Assembly (NCBI GenBank): GCA_963640745.1
Contig: CAVIBB010000009.1
Coordinates: 1-36,674 of the forward strand
Direction of reading: 5' to 3'
DNA length: 36,674 nt
Source of the DNA: Paratractidigestivibacter sp963640745
Lineage (GTDB): Bacteria; Actinomycetota; Coriobacteriia; Coriobacteriales; Atopobiaceae
Numbering within the stretch: the stretch's first letter is position 1; every line of letters starts with the position of its first letter. The notes below the pieces were generated by a model that saw only the letters and a program-made list of their open reading frames with translations, had not been told where the DNA came from and searched no databases. Both the position numbers and the translations under genes were made by a program. This document shows, in pieces, positions 8,330 to 14,722 of this stretch.

Positions 8330-9013
8330 ATGGAATTTCGCATTGATCCGCAGGTATTCGACGTGTTGTCGCGGCTATGCGTGGGAGTGGTGGAAGCGCG
8401 CGGGGTGGACAACTCTGTCGCACGACCTGAGGTCGACGCATTGCTTGATGCCGCGGTGACCGATGCGCAGGCGCGCCTAGCCGACATGAAGGCCAGCGAC
8501 GACGCGCGGGTGCAGCCCTACCGCGAGGCTTTCCACGCGCTGGGAATGAGCCCCAGCCGCTACCCCTCGAGCAACATCGCCCTGCTCAGGCGCATCGCCA
8601 AGGGAAAGGGACTCTGGCGCGTGAATCCGATCGTTGACCTGGGCAACGCGATCTCGATCAAGTACGGACTGCCGCTAGGCGCGCATGCCATGGCGCCCGA
8701 CGAGGCACTTGAGCTGCGCTTTTCTCGGCCCGGGGACGTCTTTGTTGAGCTGGGGGCAACCGAGCCCGACCCTTCGCTCGATCCCGGTGAGCTCGTCTAC
8801 GCCGTGGGCAGCCTCGTCCATACCCGCCGCTGGACCTGGCGCCAAAGCGAGAACGGCAAGGTAGGCGCTAAGGGCAACCTCAGCCTCCTCTTCCCCATCG
8901 ACGGCTTCCTCGGCGTAAACGACACCGAAGTCACGGCCGCCTGCGCAGAGCTCGCAAGTACCCTCTGCAACGTCTTCGGCTGCGACGCGACCTTCTCCCT
9001 CTACGGGCAATAA
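8330..9013 (+). CDS. B3/B4 domain protein (PheRS beta-like editing fold)
   Basis: 227-residue soluble protein resembling the stand-alone B3/B4 domain family related to the editing region of phenylalanyl-tRNA synthetase beta. Recognizable segments are SRYPSSNIALLRRIAKGKGLWRVNPIVDLGN, followed by the strand-rich half ending in YAVGSLVHTRRWTWRQSENGK. Members may bind or edit aminoacyl compounds, but the cellular role is not established. The ATG at 8330 has a near-perfect SD (AAGGAGGG) overlapping the AraC stop, 12 nt away, so the two genes are co-transcribed and probably coupled. A strong terminator follows. Confidence 0.78.
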   Translation: MEFRIDPQVFDVLSRLCVGVVEARGVDNSVARPEVDALLDAAVTDAQARLADMKASDDARVQPYREAFHALGMSPSRYPSSNIALLRRIAKGKGLWRVNPIVDLGNAISIKYGLPLGAHAMAPDEALELRFSRPGDVFVELGATEPDPSLDPGELVYAVGSLVHTRRWTWRQSENGKVGAKGNLSLLFPIDGFLGVNDTEVTAACAELASTLCNVFGCDATFSLYGQ

Positions 9014-9019
9014 GCCGCT

Positions 9020-9055
9020 GGCGGACGCAGTTCACAATTGCGTCCGCCTTCTTTC
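9020..9055 (+). terminator. Intrinsic terminator after B3/B4 gene
   Basis: A perfect 10-bp stem (9020-9029 with 9039-9048), a 9-nt loop and a TTCTTTC tail, directly downstream of the stop at 9013. Confidence 0.9.
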
Positions 9056-9063
9056 ATGCCACG

Positions 9064-10425
9064 CTAACGGAGGGCAAGTACGCGCATAACGGCAGCAACG
9101 TCAGCAATACGGCGCGAGAGCCCCTGCTCGATGAAGGACCTTCTCGTCAAGTCCGATGCATGGGCGCTACCCGCGAGGATATCCATTGCCTGCCCGAGAA
9201 AACCGTCGAGTCGCGCCGCATCGAACCAACTTGCCCGGTCAACAACGGCCAGCTGTCGCTCCGGCTCTGGGCCAAAGGGGCGCGCCGAGAAGCTCCAATC
9301 GCCCGCCGCCATCTCCTCGGGCGCCTTGCTATACCACAGGCAGTTGCCCGTGTCGAAGATGGGGGCGACCCTCAGATCTTGGGTGTCGACGTTGCGAACG
9401 AAGCCGAAGTTGCGCCAATGACGATCGCCGTTAGCCAAGATCGAATCGCACACGAGCATCTTGCAGATTCCCTCGCGAACCGCGCCCTCGTCTGCTCCTA
9501 GGCGGCCAGCGTACCGGCAGAGGCGGTCGTAGGTCGATGCGCCGCGGGTGTTGCCCATGCTCTGCTTGAGATAGATGGCAGGGATATACTCCTCGCGACC
9601 ATTCAGAAAGTTGGGACAGGCACATGCCGCCTTCGCGCCAACGCCGTTTGCAAGCTCATAAGGAACATAATCATTTGTGGCAAGAAGCCGCTGGTAAAGC
9701 GCTGTTGCAATACACTCGTTGTACGGTCGCTGATCGTCTAGCCCCGAACCTTTGAGCAGATAGCGGCGGCCATTTCGTATAACCCATCGTTTGGGCAACT
9801 CGCCCTCGGAAGTATTGTCCGGCGAATTGAGCCCGACGTTGGCAAGCCACGCCCCCTCGATGCTGCCCGCGCCGTCAAAGTCATTCTCAAAGTAGTTAAG
9901 GGTGTCCCAGCTCAGGTCGCCGTCGTCAGGCAGAAGCCAGTAGCAGTCCGACAGAGATAAGCCGTAGCTTCTCACCGGAATCTCGCTGCCGGCGGCCACA
10001 CCAAGCTCCGCTTTCTTGGCCAAGAGCATCGGACGCGTGTCGGGGATGGAACGGTGCTCCCACCACTCGTTCAGCTCACGCTTCTTTACCAACCCACCGC
10101 TGGTCACCGTACCCAGAGGCATGCGCGCGGGGTCCATGATCTCCTTCACGGCAAAGGGGTACTCGCGGTCAGGCTCATAGGATAGCCGCGCCACCTCGTA
10201 GTTTGCCGACATAAGCGTCATCTTTAGGCCGCGCGATGCCAACGGGCTACGCCCGGGCGAATGCCTCTGTGACGCATAGACCTCGACCGATTCAGCCAGA
10301 AGCTTCTTTCGCCCGTCGACCATCGCCGCCTCGAGAGCACCCGCGGATACAAGCTGGGAGATACGGGCCTTGGTGAGCCCAAGCACATTCGACGCTTCGC
10401 CCATCGTAAGATAATTGCCCGTCAT
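9064..10425 (-). CDS. HTH domain fused to HipA-like Ser/Thr kinase
   Basis: 453-residue single-chain protein. Residues 1-55 form an excisionase/MerR-like helix-turn-helix (YLTMGEASNVLGLTKARISQ). Residues 55-210 hold a linker domain with the SYGLSLSDCYWL and SPDNTSEG motifs. Residues 212-445 resemble the HipA/CtkA kinase fold: K225 in RYLLKGSG, E237 in YNECIA, the catalytic loop NGDRHWRNFG with D334 and N339, and the metal-binding D358 in IFDTG. It probably phosphorylates a protein target; no separate HipB-like partner is adjacent, and the fused HTH may fill that role. The frame is open back to a TTG at 10524, but that extension lies over a symmetric operator. I therefore prefer the ATG at 10425, although its SD is weak (GGGGGG, 9 nt away). 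Confidence 0.78.
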   Translation of the reverse strand: MTGNYLTMGEASNVLGLTKARISQLVSAGALEAAMVDGRKKLLAESVEVYASQRHSPGRSPLASRGLKMTLMSANYEVARLSYEPDREYPFAVKEIMDPARMPLGTVTSGGLVKKRELNEWWEHRSIPDTRPMLLAKKAELGVAAGSEIPVRSYGLSLSDCYWLLPDDGDLSWDTLNYFENDFDGAGSIEGAWLANVGLNSPDNTSEGELPKRWVIRNGRRYLLKGSGLDDQRPYNECIATALYQRLLATNDYVPYELANGVGAKAACACPNFLNGREEYIPAIYLKQSMGNTRGASTYDRLCRYAGRLGADEGAVREGICKMLVCDSILANGDRHWRNFGFVRNVDTQDLRVAPIFDTGNCLWYSKAPEEMAAGDWSFSARPFGPEPERQLAVVDRASWFDAARLDGFLGQAMDILAGSAHASDLTRRSFIEQGLSRRIADVAAVMRVLALR

Positions 10426-10462
10426 TTCCTCATTCCCCCCGGCTCCGGATTCGGCCGCAATT

Positions 10463-10515
10463 GTTAAGTATTTCCACGCGTTAAGCCTATCTCTTAACTC
10501 ATGATAATGCTTAAC
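10463..10515. promoter_or_regulatory. Symmetric four-half-site operator upstream of HipA-like gene
   Basis: GTTAAG occurs at 10463-10468 and 10480-10485. Its inverse CTTAAC occurs at 10493-10498 and 10510-10515. Each pair repeats with a 17-bp step, and the whole 53-bp array is symmetric about 10489. It lies 38-90 bp upstream of the proposed start of the HTH-kinase gene. This is the layout of a cooperative autoregulatory operator; the HTH of the kinase itself is the best candidate binder. Confidence 0.75.
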
Positions 10516-10619
10516 TTGGTACAAGGCTCATTCTCGACAATCATGACCGCGATGTGACGGGCGAGGCCGCCGAGGCCGTTCGCCGAGCGGCTGGCAGGTA
10601 GGCGGCTGGTTTTCCCGTC

Positions 10620-10655
10620 GCTGGTCTACACGCCGCGACCCGTGGGTAGACCAGC
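10620..10655 (+). other. Extra hairpin upstream of the mntP riboswitch
   Basis: GCTGGTCTAC (10620-10629) is perfectly complementary to GTAGACCAGC (10646-10655). Flanking CGTCG (10616-10620) and CGACG (10661-10665) could extend the pairing into the aptamer's P1 region. There is no T run, so it is not a terminator. It may be an upstream extension of the riboswitch or a competing fold. Confidence 0.5.
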
Positions 10656-10660
10656 AGCAA

Positions 10661-10752
10661 CGACGAGGGAGTAGTGGCGCGGCCCATGCAGCTGCGTGAT
10701 GCGACCAACATACTGGCTTCCGGCCTGGCGCATCTTAATCAACGAGACTCGT
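10661..10752 (+). ncRNA. yybP-ykoY manganese riboswitch (mntP leader)
   Basis: The leader has the family's GGGAGTAG-type loop (10667-10674). A hairpin follows with GATGCG (10698-10703) paired to CGCATC (10728-10733) around AACATACTGGCTTCCGGCC, and then CAACGAGACTC near the 3' end. A short P1 can form between ACGAG (10663-10667) and CTCGT (10748-10752). The 3' P1 strand is also the start of a terminator stem, giving mutually exclusive folds. The gene behind it is the Mn2+ exporter mntP, the classic target. Mn2+ binding should stabilize P1 and relieve termination. I identified it from remembered consensus and gene context, not by a covariance search. Confidence 0.85.
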
Positions 10753-10795
10753 GGCTTCGCGGGCAGGCGACCGCGGAGCCACGAGTCCTTTTCTT
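10746..10795 (+). terminator. Riboswitch-controlled terminator before mntP
   Basis: A 17-bp stem (10746-10762 with 10771-10787, one wobble pair), an 8-nt loop, then CTTTTCTT. It sits 50 nt before the mntP ATG, and its 5' arm shares bases with the aptamer P1 stem, so it is the expression platform of the manganese riboswitch. Confidence 0.9.
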
Positions 10796-10844
10796 GAGCG
10801 CTTCCCCTCGGCGTGACGTTGGGTCATCCGGCGAGAGGAACGTC

Positions 10845-11417
10845 ATGGACCTGTTCGAGCTGCTGCTTTTGGCTATGGGGCTTTCTATGGACGCGTTCGC
10901 GGTATCCGTGTGCAAGGGCCTCGGCATGCGAAAGATCAATGCCAAGGTCGCGGTGGTGCTGGGACTCTTCTTCGGCGGGTTCCAGGCGCTCATGCCTACC
11001 GTCGGCTGGGCGTTGGGAAGCCAGTTCCTTTGGCTCATCGCGCCCGTTGACCACTGGATAGCGTTCGGACTGCTCGCCTTCATTGGCGGCAAGATGCTCT
11101 GGGATGCGGCGCACGAGGACGAGGCAGAGGCCACGGGCGAGCAGAACGCGGAGCGAATCGACCTCGGTGAGTACCTCATGCTCGCGGTGGCGACGTCCAT
11201 CGATGCCCTGGCGGTCGGAATCTCGCTCGCCGCGCTTTCCGTGGATATCGTTGCCGCAGCGTCGTTCATCGGCATCGTGACCTTCGGCTTCACGATTGCC
11301 GGCGTCGCCATCGGCCACTTCTTTGGCACACGCTACCGCAAGCCCGCGACCATCGTCGGCGGCTGCGTCCTCATCTTCATCGGGGTAAAGATTCTCATTC
11401 AGCACCTGTTCCTCTGA
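10845..11417 (+). CDS. mntP: Manganese efflux pump MntP
   Basis: 190 residues, the usual MntP length (about 188). It is a six-helix inner-membrane protein of two inverted repeats with the paired acidic motifs MGLSMDAFAVSVCKGL (first half) and VATSIDALAVGISL (second half), whose aspartates are needed for Mn2+ export in the family. A short hydrophilic loop (HEDEAEATGEQNAE) separates the halves. The ATG at 10845 has SD GAGAGGA; the frame is open upstream to 10674 but that stretch is riboswitch. A Mn2+ riboswitch and terminator precede it, so expression should rise with cytoplasmic Mn2+. Confidence 0.93.
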   Translation: MDLFELLLLAMGLSMDAFAVSVCKGLGMRKINAKVAVVLGLFFGGFQALMPTVGWALGSQFLWLIAPVDHWIAFGLLAFIGGKMLWDAAHEDEAEATGEQNAERIDLGEYLMLAVATSIDALAVGISLAALSVDIVAAASFIGIVTFGFTIAGVAIGHFFGTRYRKPATIVGGCVLIFIGVKILIQHLFL

Positions 11418-11451
11418 TTGAGGCGGGTCGCACCCGCAATGGCACGACCCG

Positions 11452-11617
11452 GCGCACAATAAATCGAGATTCTGCGTGCTTTGTTGTACCTTTGATGCAC
11501 CATTTCAGGCTTCACAACTCCGCTTTCCTGGGCTTTTGTGCCTGCACTGTCACACCAGACCCCTTCCCTACTCGCCCAGTCCTCAAAAAAGCACGCACAA
11601 TCGAGAAAAACTGATCA
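11452..11617. repeat. 166-bp inverted-repeat element, copy 1
   Basis: This element fills the gap between convergent mntP and the AICAR formyltransferase gene. The left end, AATCGAGATTCTGCGTGCTTT plus about 20 further bases, nearly matches the left end of copy 2 (24211-24376). The right end (GGCGAGTAG-side through AAAGCACGCA and TGATCA) also matches, and both copies are exactly 166 bp. The two ends of a copy are inverted repeats of each other around TGCGTGCTTT. The middle is diverged. It looks like a small non-autonomous mobile repeat (MITE-like) or a repeated structured RNA; no target duplication is obvious. Confidence 0.78.
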
Positions 11618-11621
11618 GGAA

Positions 11622-11657
11622 AGCGCCCGAGACCCCATTTTGGGGTGCTCGGGCGCT
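11622..11657 (-). terminator. Terminator after AICAR formyltransferase gene
   Basis: AGCGCCCGAG (11622-11631) pairs with CTCGGGCGCT (11648-11657), and an inner CCCC/GGGG pair closes a 5-nt loop. On the minus strand it is followed by only a short T stretch (TTTCC), so termination may be imperfect or Rho-assisted. Confidence 0.7.
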
Positions 11658-11712
11658 CATTAACGTGCAGGAGCAGCTTGATGCGGCGGCAAGAAGCCCA
11701 TCGAGCTGCGTC

Positions 11713-12891
11713 TTAGTGGTGGAAGAGACGCATGTGGGTGAAGGCCATGGCCATGTTGTACTTGTCCGCGGTCTCAATCACGTTGTCGTCACGCACGGAG
11801 CCGCCGGGCTGCGCGATGTAGCTCACGCCGGACTTGTGGGCACGCTCGACGTTGTCGCCGAAGGGGAAGAAGGCATCGGAGCCCAGCGTCACGCCAGTCT
11901 GCGTCGCAACCCAAGCGGCCTTCTCCTCGCGGGTCAGGACCTCGGGCTTCTCGGCGAACCACTTCTGCCACTCGCCCTCGGCCAGGACGTCATCGTGCTC
12001 GTCAGAGATGTACACGTCGATGGCGTTGTCGCGATTGGCGCGGCGGATACCGTCGACGAACTTGAGGCCGATCACCTTCGGGTGCTGACGCAGGAACCAG
12101 GTGTCGGCCTTGCTGCCGGCAAGGCGCGTGCAGTGGACGCGGCTCTGCTGGCCCGCGCCGACGCCGATGGCCTGGCCGTCCTTGACGTAGCACACCGAGT
12201 TGGACTGCGTGTACTTGAGGGTGATGAGGCTCACGATCATATCGCGCTTCGCGGCCTCGGGGATCTCCTTGTTCACAGTCACGACGTCGCTGAGCAGCTC
12301 CTCGTTGATCTCGAAGAAGTTGTGACCCTGCTCGAAGCTGATGCCGAAGACGTCCTTGGTCTCGATAGCGGGGCACACATAATCGGGGTCGATCTGCACG
12401 ACGTTGTACTTGCCGCCCTTCTTGGCGGAGAGAATCGCGAGGGCTTCAGGCGTGTACCCAGGGGCGATGATGCCGTCGGAGACCTCGTGCTTGATGTAGA
12501 GGGCGGTGCGCTCGTCGCAAACGTCGGACAGCGCGGCCCAGTCACCGTAGGAGCTCATGCGGTCGGCACCGCGGGCGCGGATGTAGGCGCAAGCGATGGG
12601 GGTGAGCTCGCCCTCATCCTGGACGAAGTAAATCTGCTTGTCGGTCTCGGAGAGGGGCAGGCCCACGGCGGCGCCGGCCGGCGAGACGTGCTTGAAGGAC
12701 GCGGCGGCGGGCAGGCCGGTGGCCTCCTTGAGCTCGCGCACGAGCTGCCAGGAGTTGAGGGCGTCCAGGAAGTTGATGTAGCCGGGCTTGCCGGAAAGGA
12801 CGGTCACGGGCAGGTCGGAGCCGTCCTTCATGTAGATGCGGGAAGGCTTCTGGTTGGGGTTGCAGCCGTACTTGAGCTCGAGCTCGTTCAT
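11713..12891 (-). CDS. AICAR formyltransferase (monofunctional, PurH C-domain)
   Basis: 392 residues covering only the AICAR transformylase half of PurH, which transfers a formyl group from 10-formyl-THF to AICAR in the ninth step of IMP synthesis. The catalytic Lys-His pair is K67-H68 in SFKHVSPAGAAV. Other family blocks are ALSDVCDERTALYIKHEVSDGIIAPGYTPEAL, TQSNSVCYVKDGQAIGVGAGQQSRVHCTRLA and SDAFFPFGDNVERAHKSGVSYIAQPGGSVRDDNVI. The N-terminal IMP cyclohydrolase domain of normal PurH is absent; the preceding gene supplies an unrelated IMP cyclohydrolase instead. The ATG at 12891 has SD GAAGGGAA. The gene lies 175 nt downstream of its partner, with a structured palindrome in the gap. Confidence 0.92.
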   Translation of the reverse strand: MNELELKYGCNPNQKPSRIYMKDGSDLPVTVLSGKPGYINFLDALNSWQLVRELKEATGLPAAASFKHVSPAGAAVGLPLSETDKQIYFVQDEGELTPIACAYIRARGADRMSSYGDWAALSDVCDERTALYIKHEVSDGIIAPGYTPEALAILSAKKGGKYNVVQIDPDYVCPAIETKDVFGISFEQGHNFFEINEELLSDVVTVNKEIPEAAKRDMIVSLITLKYTQSNSVCYVKDGQAIGVGAGQQSRVHCTRLAGSKADTWFLRQHPKVIGLKFVDGIRRANRDNAIDVYISDEHDDVLAEGEWQKWFAEKPEVLTREEKAAWVATQTGVTLGSDAFFPFGDNVERAHKSGVSYIAQPGGSVRDDNVIETADKYNMAMAFTHMRLFHH

Positions 12892-12941
12892 GGAGGGTTC
12901 CCTTCGCTGTATTAGGTGAACTAATTTCCTCGCGGTGAGAA

Positions 12942-13038
12942 GGACGTTTATTCGTAGTGCTCAAACAGTCCTGTTCGCACGGACGAGACATTAAGTCTCG
13001 TCCGGCTCATGCGGAACTGCGCCTACGAATAAACATCC
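12942..13038. repeat. Structured palindrome in the purine intergenic gap
   Basis: A 16-bp outer stem (12942-12957 with 13023-13038, one wobble) encloses a perfect 9-bp hairpin (12981-12989 with 12995-13003, loop ATTAA). CGCGG at 12931-12935 and CCGCG at 13045-13049 could extend the outer stem. It lies between the IMP cyclohydrolase stop and the formyltransferase start on the same transcript. No T run follows, so it is not a standard terminator. It may be an mRNA stabilizer, a processing site or a palindromic repeat. Confidence 0.75.
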
Positions 13039-13066
13039 TCCTCCCCGCGACGCAACGGAGTTTTAG

Positions 13067-13705
13067 TTAGTCGCCGAGGTTCTTGTTGTAGATCGTTACC
13101 TCGCCGCCGCGCTTGGCGTAGAGGGAGACCTTGTTATCGGCGTTGAGGGCCGCCCAGACCTCATCGGGGTCGGCGGGCAGCGCGACCTCAACGGGCTCGC
13201 CGGCAAAGGTCGGCAGCGGGTTGCCGTCGCCCTGATAGGTGGAGATGAAGTAGCCCACGCCCTCGTCGGCACCCTCATAGGCAAAGAAGTTCCGCTGGCA
13301 ACGGCCGTTCTCCTGATGCTTGAGGATGGAGATCTCGAAGGTACCGTCCTCGTTGATGACGGCGCTGATGCGCGGGGTGAAGTTCGGGGCATCGGGCTCG
13401 AACTCGCGGGCCATGCAGCCGTCGCGGAAGCTGCCGGCGTTAACGATGGTGTCGGTCTGGTCGCCGTTGGTCACGACGAGCTTCTTGCCCATGGTGCGGA
13501 CCGGGTGGTAGATGATCAGGCTCGGGTCCTCGAGCAGCGCCGGGTCGTGGGCCTGGGTGCGGATGCCATCGTTGGTGGGCACAAAGACGCGGTTGCGCGA
13601 GTTGGCGCTGCGGCCCATGATCCAGTAGTAGACGACGTCCTTGCCCACCACGATGCCGCGGCCGGGGTACGGGTTGGAACGGAGGAGCTCGGTCAGGTCT
13701 TGCAT
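13067..13705 (-). CDS. IMP cyclohydrolase (PurO-like family)
   Basis: 212 residues resembling the stand-alone IMP cyclohydrolase family (Pfam IMP_cyclohyd), which closes the ring of formyl-AICAR to give IMP. Recognizable segments are NPYPGRGIVVG, YWIMGRSANSRNRVF, DPSLIIYHPVR, VTNGDQTDTI, EPDAPNFTPRISAVI and GYFISTYQGDGNPLP. It replaces the missing cyclohydrolase domain of the downstream monofunctional formyltransferase. I place the start at the ATG at 13705 with SD AAGGG; the open frame upstream to 13840 is the riboswitch leader. Its leader carries a ZTP riboswitch, so it should be induced when 10-formyl-THF is short. Confidence 0.88.
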   Translation of the reverse strand: MQDLTELLRSNPYPGRGIVVGKDVVYYWIMGRSANSRNRVFVPTNDGIRTQAHDPALLEDPSLIIYHPVRTMGKKLVVTNGDQTDTIVNAGSFRDGCMAREFEPDAPNFTPRISAVINEDGTFEISILKHQENGRCQRNFFAYEGADEGVGYFISTYQGDGNPLPTFAGEPVEVALPADPDEVWAALNADNKVSLYAKRGGEVTIYNKNLGD

Positions 13706-13750
13706 CGGCACATCCCTTCGGTAAGGAACCGCCTCAAGCAGAATCGGCCG

Positions 13751-13794
13751 CCAAAAAAGAAGGCAAGCCACCTCTGCGCAGAGAACGGCTTGCC
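13751..13794 (-). terminator. Expression-platform terminator of ZTP riboswitch
   Basis: GGCAAGCC (minus strand, 13794-13787) pairs with GGCTTGCC (13769-13762), followed by TTCTTTTTT down to 13753. The 5' arm overlaps the conserved 3' end of the pfl aptamer, so ligand binding should block termination. It is about 50 nt before the start codon at 13705. Confidence 0.92.
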
Positions 13795-13870
13795 CAGACG
13801 GTCGGCACTGAATATGTTCGCGCTGCTCCCCCGCGGTCACCCGCGATTATCCGTCAGTCACAACGCTGGA
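13791..13870 (-). ncRNA. ZTP (pfl) riboswitch upstream of IMP cyclohydrolase
   Basis: Read on the minus strand, the leader contains GTTGTGACTGACGG (13851-13864), a CGCGG/CCGCG hairpin, the GGGGAGC segment (about 13827-13833), a variable linker, and GCCGACCGTCTGGGCA ending at 13791. These are the conserved blocks of the pfl motif in the right order. The aptamer senses ZMP/ZTP, which build up when AICAR formylation stalls; the genes behind it are the AICAR formyltransferase and IMP cyclohydrolase, an ideal target. The terminal GGGCA merges into the following terminator stem. Identification is from consensus recall plus context. Confidence 0.94.
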
Positions 13871-13902
13871 TTCAGTCTATCAGGGGCAGAGCCGTCGGGT
13901 CA

Positions 13903-14343
13903 TCAAGAAGCTATTCCACGCACAAACTTGAGATAATCCGCGCAATCCATCGCCCTGACCTTTGAGCCCTTGAATGCCGCGGCGTCGCGGGTGAGGATGA
14001 AGTCAATGTCGTTGAGTTCGGCGCAAGCACGAACAAGGCCGTCCTCGAAATCCGGCTCGCCGCAGCGCAGCGAAAGGTCGCACTCCTCGGCGGCGAGAGG
14101 GGCAATGACGAACAGGTCCATCAGGGTCGCGACCGCCTCGCGCGCCGTTTCCTTACCGCAGCATTTGCAAAGCACGTAATACGCGTCCTTGATGGCCCCC
14201 GCCGTTATAAATCCGATATCTCCCCCGCCGTTGCAGAGCTCGGCGACCCTATTTGCCTCCTCAAACTGCGGACGTCCGGGCGAGAGGAGATCGAGAGCGA
14301 CGTTCGTGTCGATCAACAGCCGGTTTCCGCAATCCCTAGACAT
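13903..14343 (-). CDS. PIN-domain toxin (VapC-like RNase)
   Basis: 146-residue PIN fold ribonuclease. The acidic residues expected for Mg2+ coordination are visible: D13 in LLIDTNVALDLL, glutamates in the middle, and the EPDFEDGLVRACAELNDIDFILTRD segment with its aspartates. The ATG overlaps the last 8 nt of the antitoxin gene, typical of translational coupling in type II toxin-antitoxin modules. The toxin probably cleaves RNA when the antitoxin is lost; the target is unknown. Confidence 0.85.
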   Translation of the reverse strand: MSRDCGNRLLIDTNVALDLLSPGRPQFEEANRVAELCNGGGDIGFITAGAIKDAYYVLCKCCGKETAREAVATLMDLFVIAPLAAEECDLSLRCGEPDFEDGLVRACAELNDIDFILTRDAAAFKGSKVRAMDCADYLKFVRGIAS

Positions 14344-14620
14344 CGCGGTCCCCCAAGATGTCCCGCATCTGTGCCCCGGTCATCGCGTTGAACGAATCGG
14401 GCATAGCAGCAAGGCGAGCCTGCAGGCTATGCAGCCTCTCGAGCGCCCCGCTCTCCTCGACCGGAACGCTCTGCTGAGGCAGCTCGCCCGTCTCGGCAAT
14501 CTGGTACCACACACGCTTGATGACCTCGCCGACGGTGAGGCCCTCCGCCTTGATCCGAGCCGAAACGCGAGTGGCAACCGGCTCTTCTATGCGCGATGAA
14601 ACTACAACGGTTGCGGCCAT
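14336..14620 (-). CDS. Ribbon-helix-helix antitoxin (RelB/DinJ-like)
   Basis: 94 residues. The N-terminus ATVVVSSRIEEPVATRVSARIKAEGLTVGEVIKRVWYQ gives the beta-strand and two helices of a RelB/DinJ-type ribbon-helix-helix domain; the C-terminal half would wrap the PIN toxin. The ATG at 14620 has an excellent SD (GGGAGGAAAG). The frame is open up to 14716, but that part contains the promoter. The complex should repress its own promoter. Confidence 0.85.
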   Translation of the reverse strand: MAATVVVSSRIEEPVATRVSARIKAEGLTVGEVIKRVWYQIAETGELPQQSVPVEESGALERLHSLQARLAAMPDSFNAMTGAQMRDILGDRDV

Positions 14621-14652
14621 CTTTCCTCCCGAACGCCGAGGTCTTCGCATAA

Positions 14653-14681
14653 AGTGTATACGTGTATTCAATTGCGTGCAA
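14653..14681 (-). promoter_or_regulatory. Toxin-antitoxin promoter and candidate operator
   Basis: On the minus strand a TTGCAC box (14681-14676) and a TACACT box (14658-14653) are 17 bp apart, close to sigma-70 consensus. Over and beside the -10 is a direct repeat ATACAC-GT-ATACAC, with a GTATAC palindrome inside. Ribbon-helix-helix antitoxins bind short repeats of this type, so autoregulation is likely. Confidence 0.55.
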
Positions 14682-14722
14682 GAGTAAATCGAACAAACGT
14701 GCGATCCCGAACCCAACGGCCC

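Noticed and set aside
10426..10524. TTG-initiated extension of the HipA-like protein
   Set aside because: It covers a symmetric operator array and has no SD. Some doubt remains because the SD of the chosen ATG is weak.
10674..10844. 57-codon N-terminal extension of MntP
   Set aside because: The stretch is the manganese riboswitch and terminator; the ATG at 10845 gives the family length.
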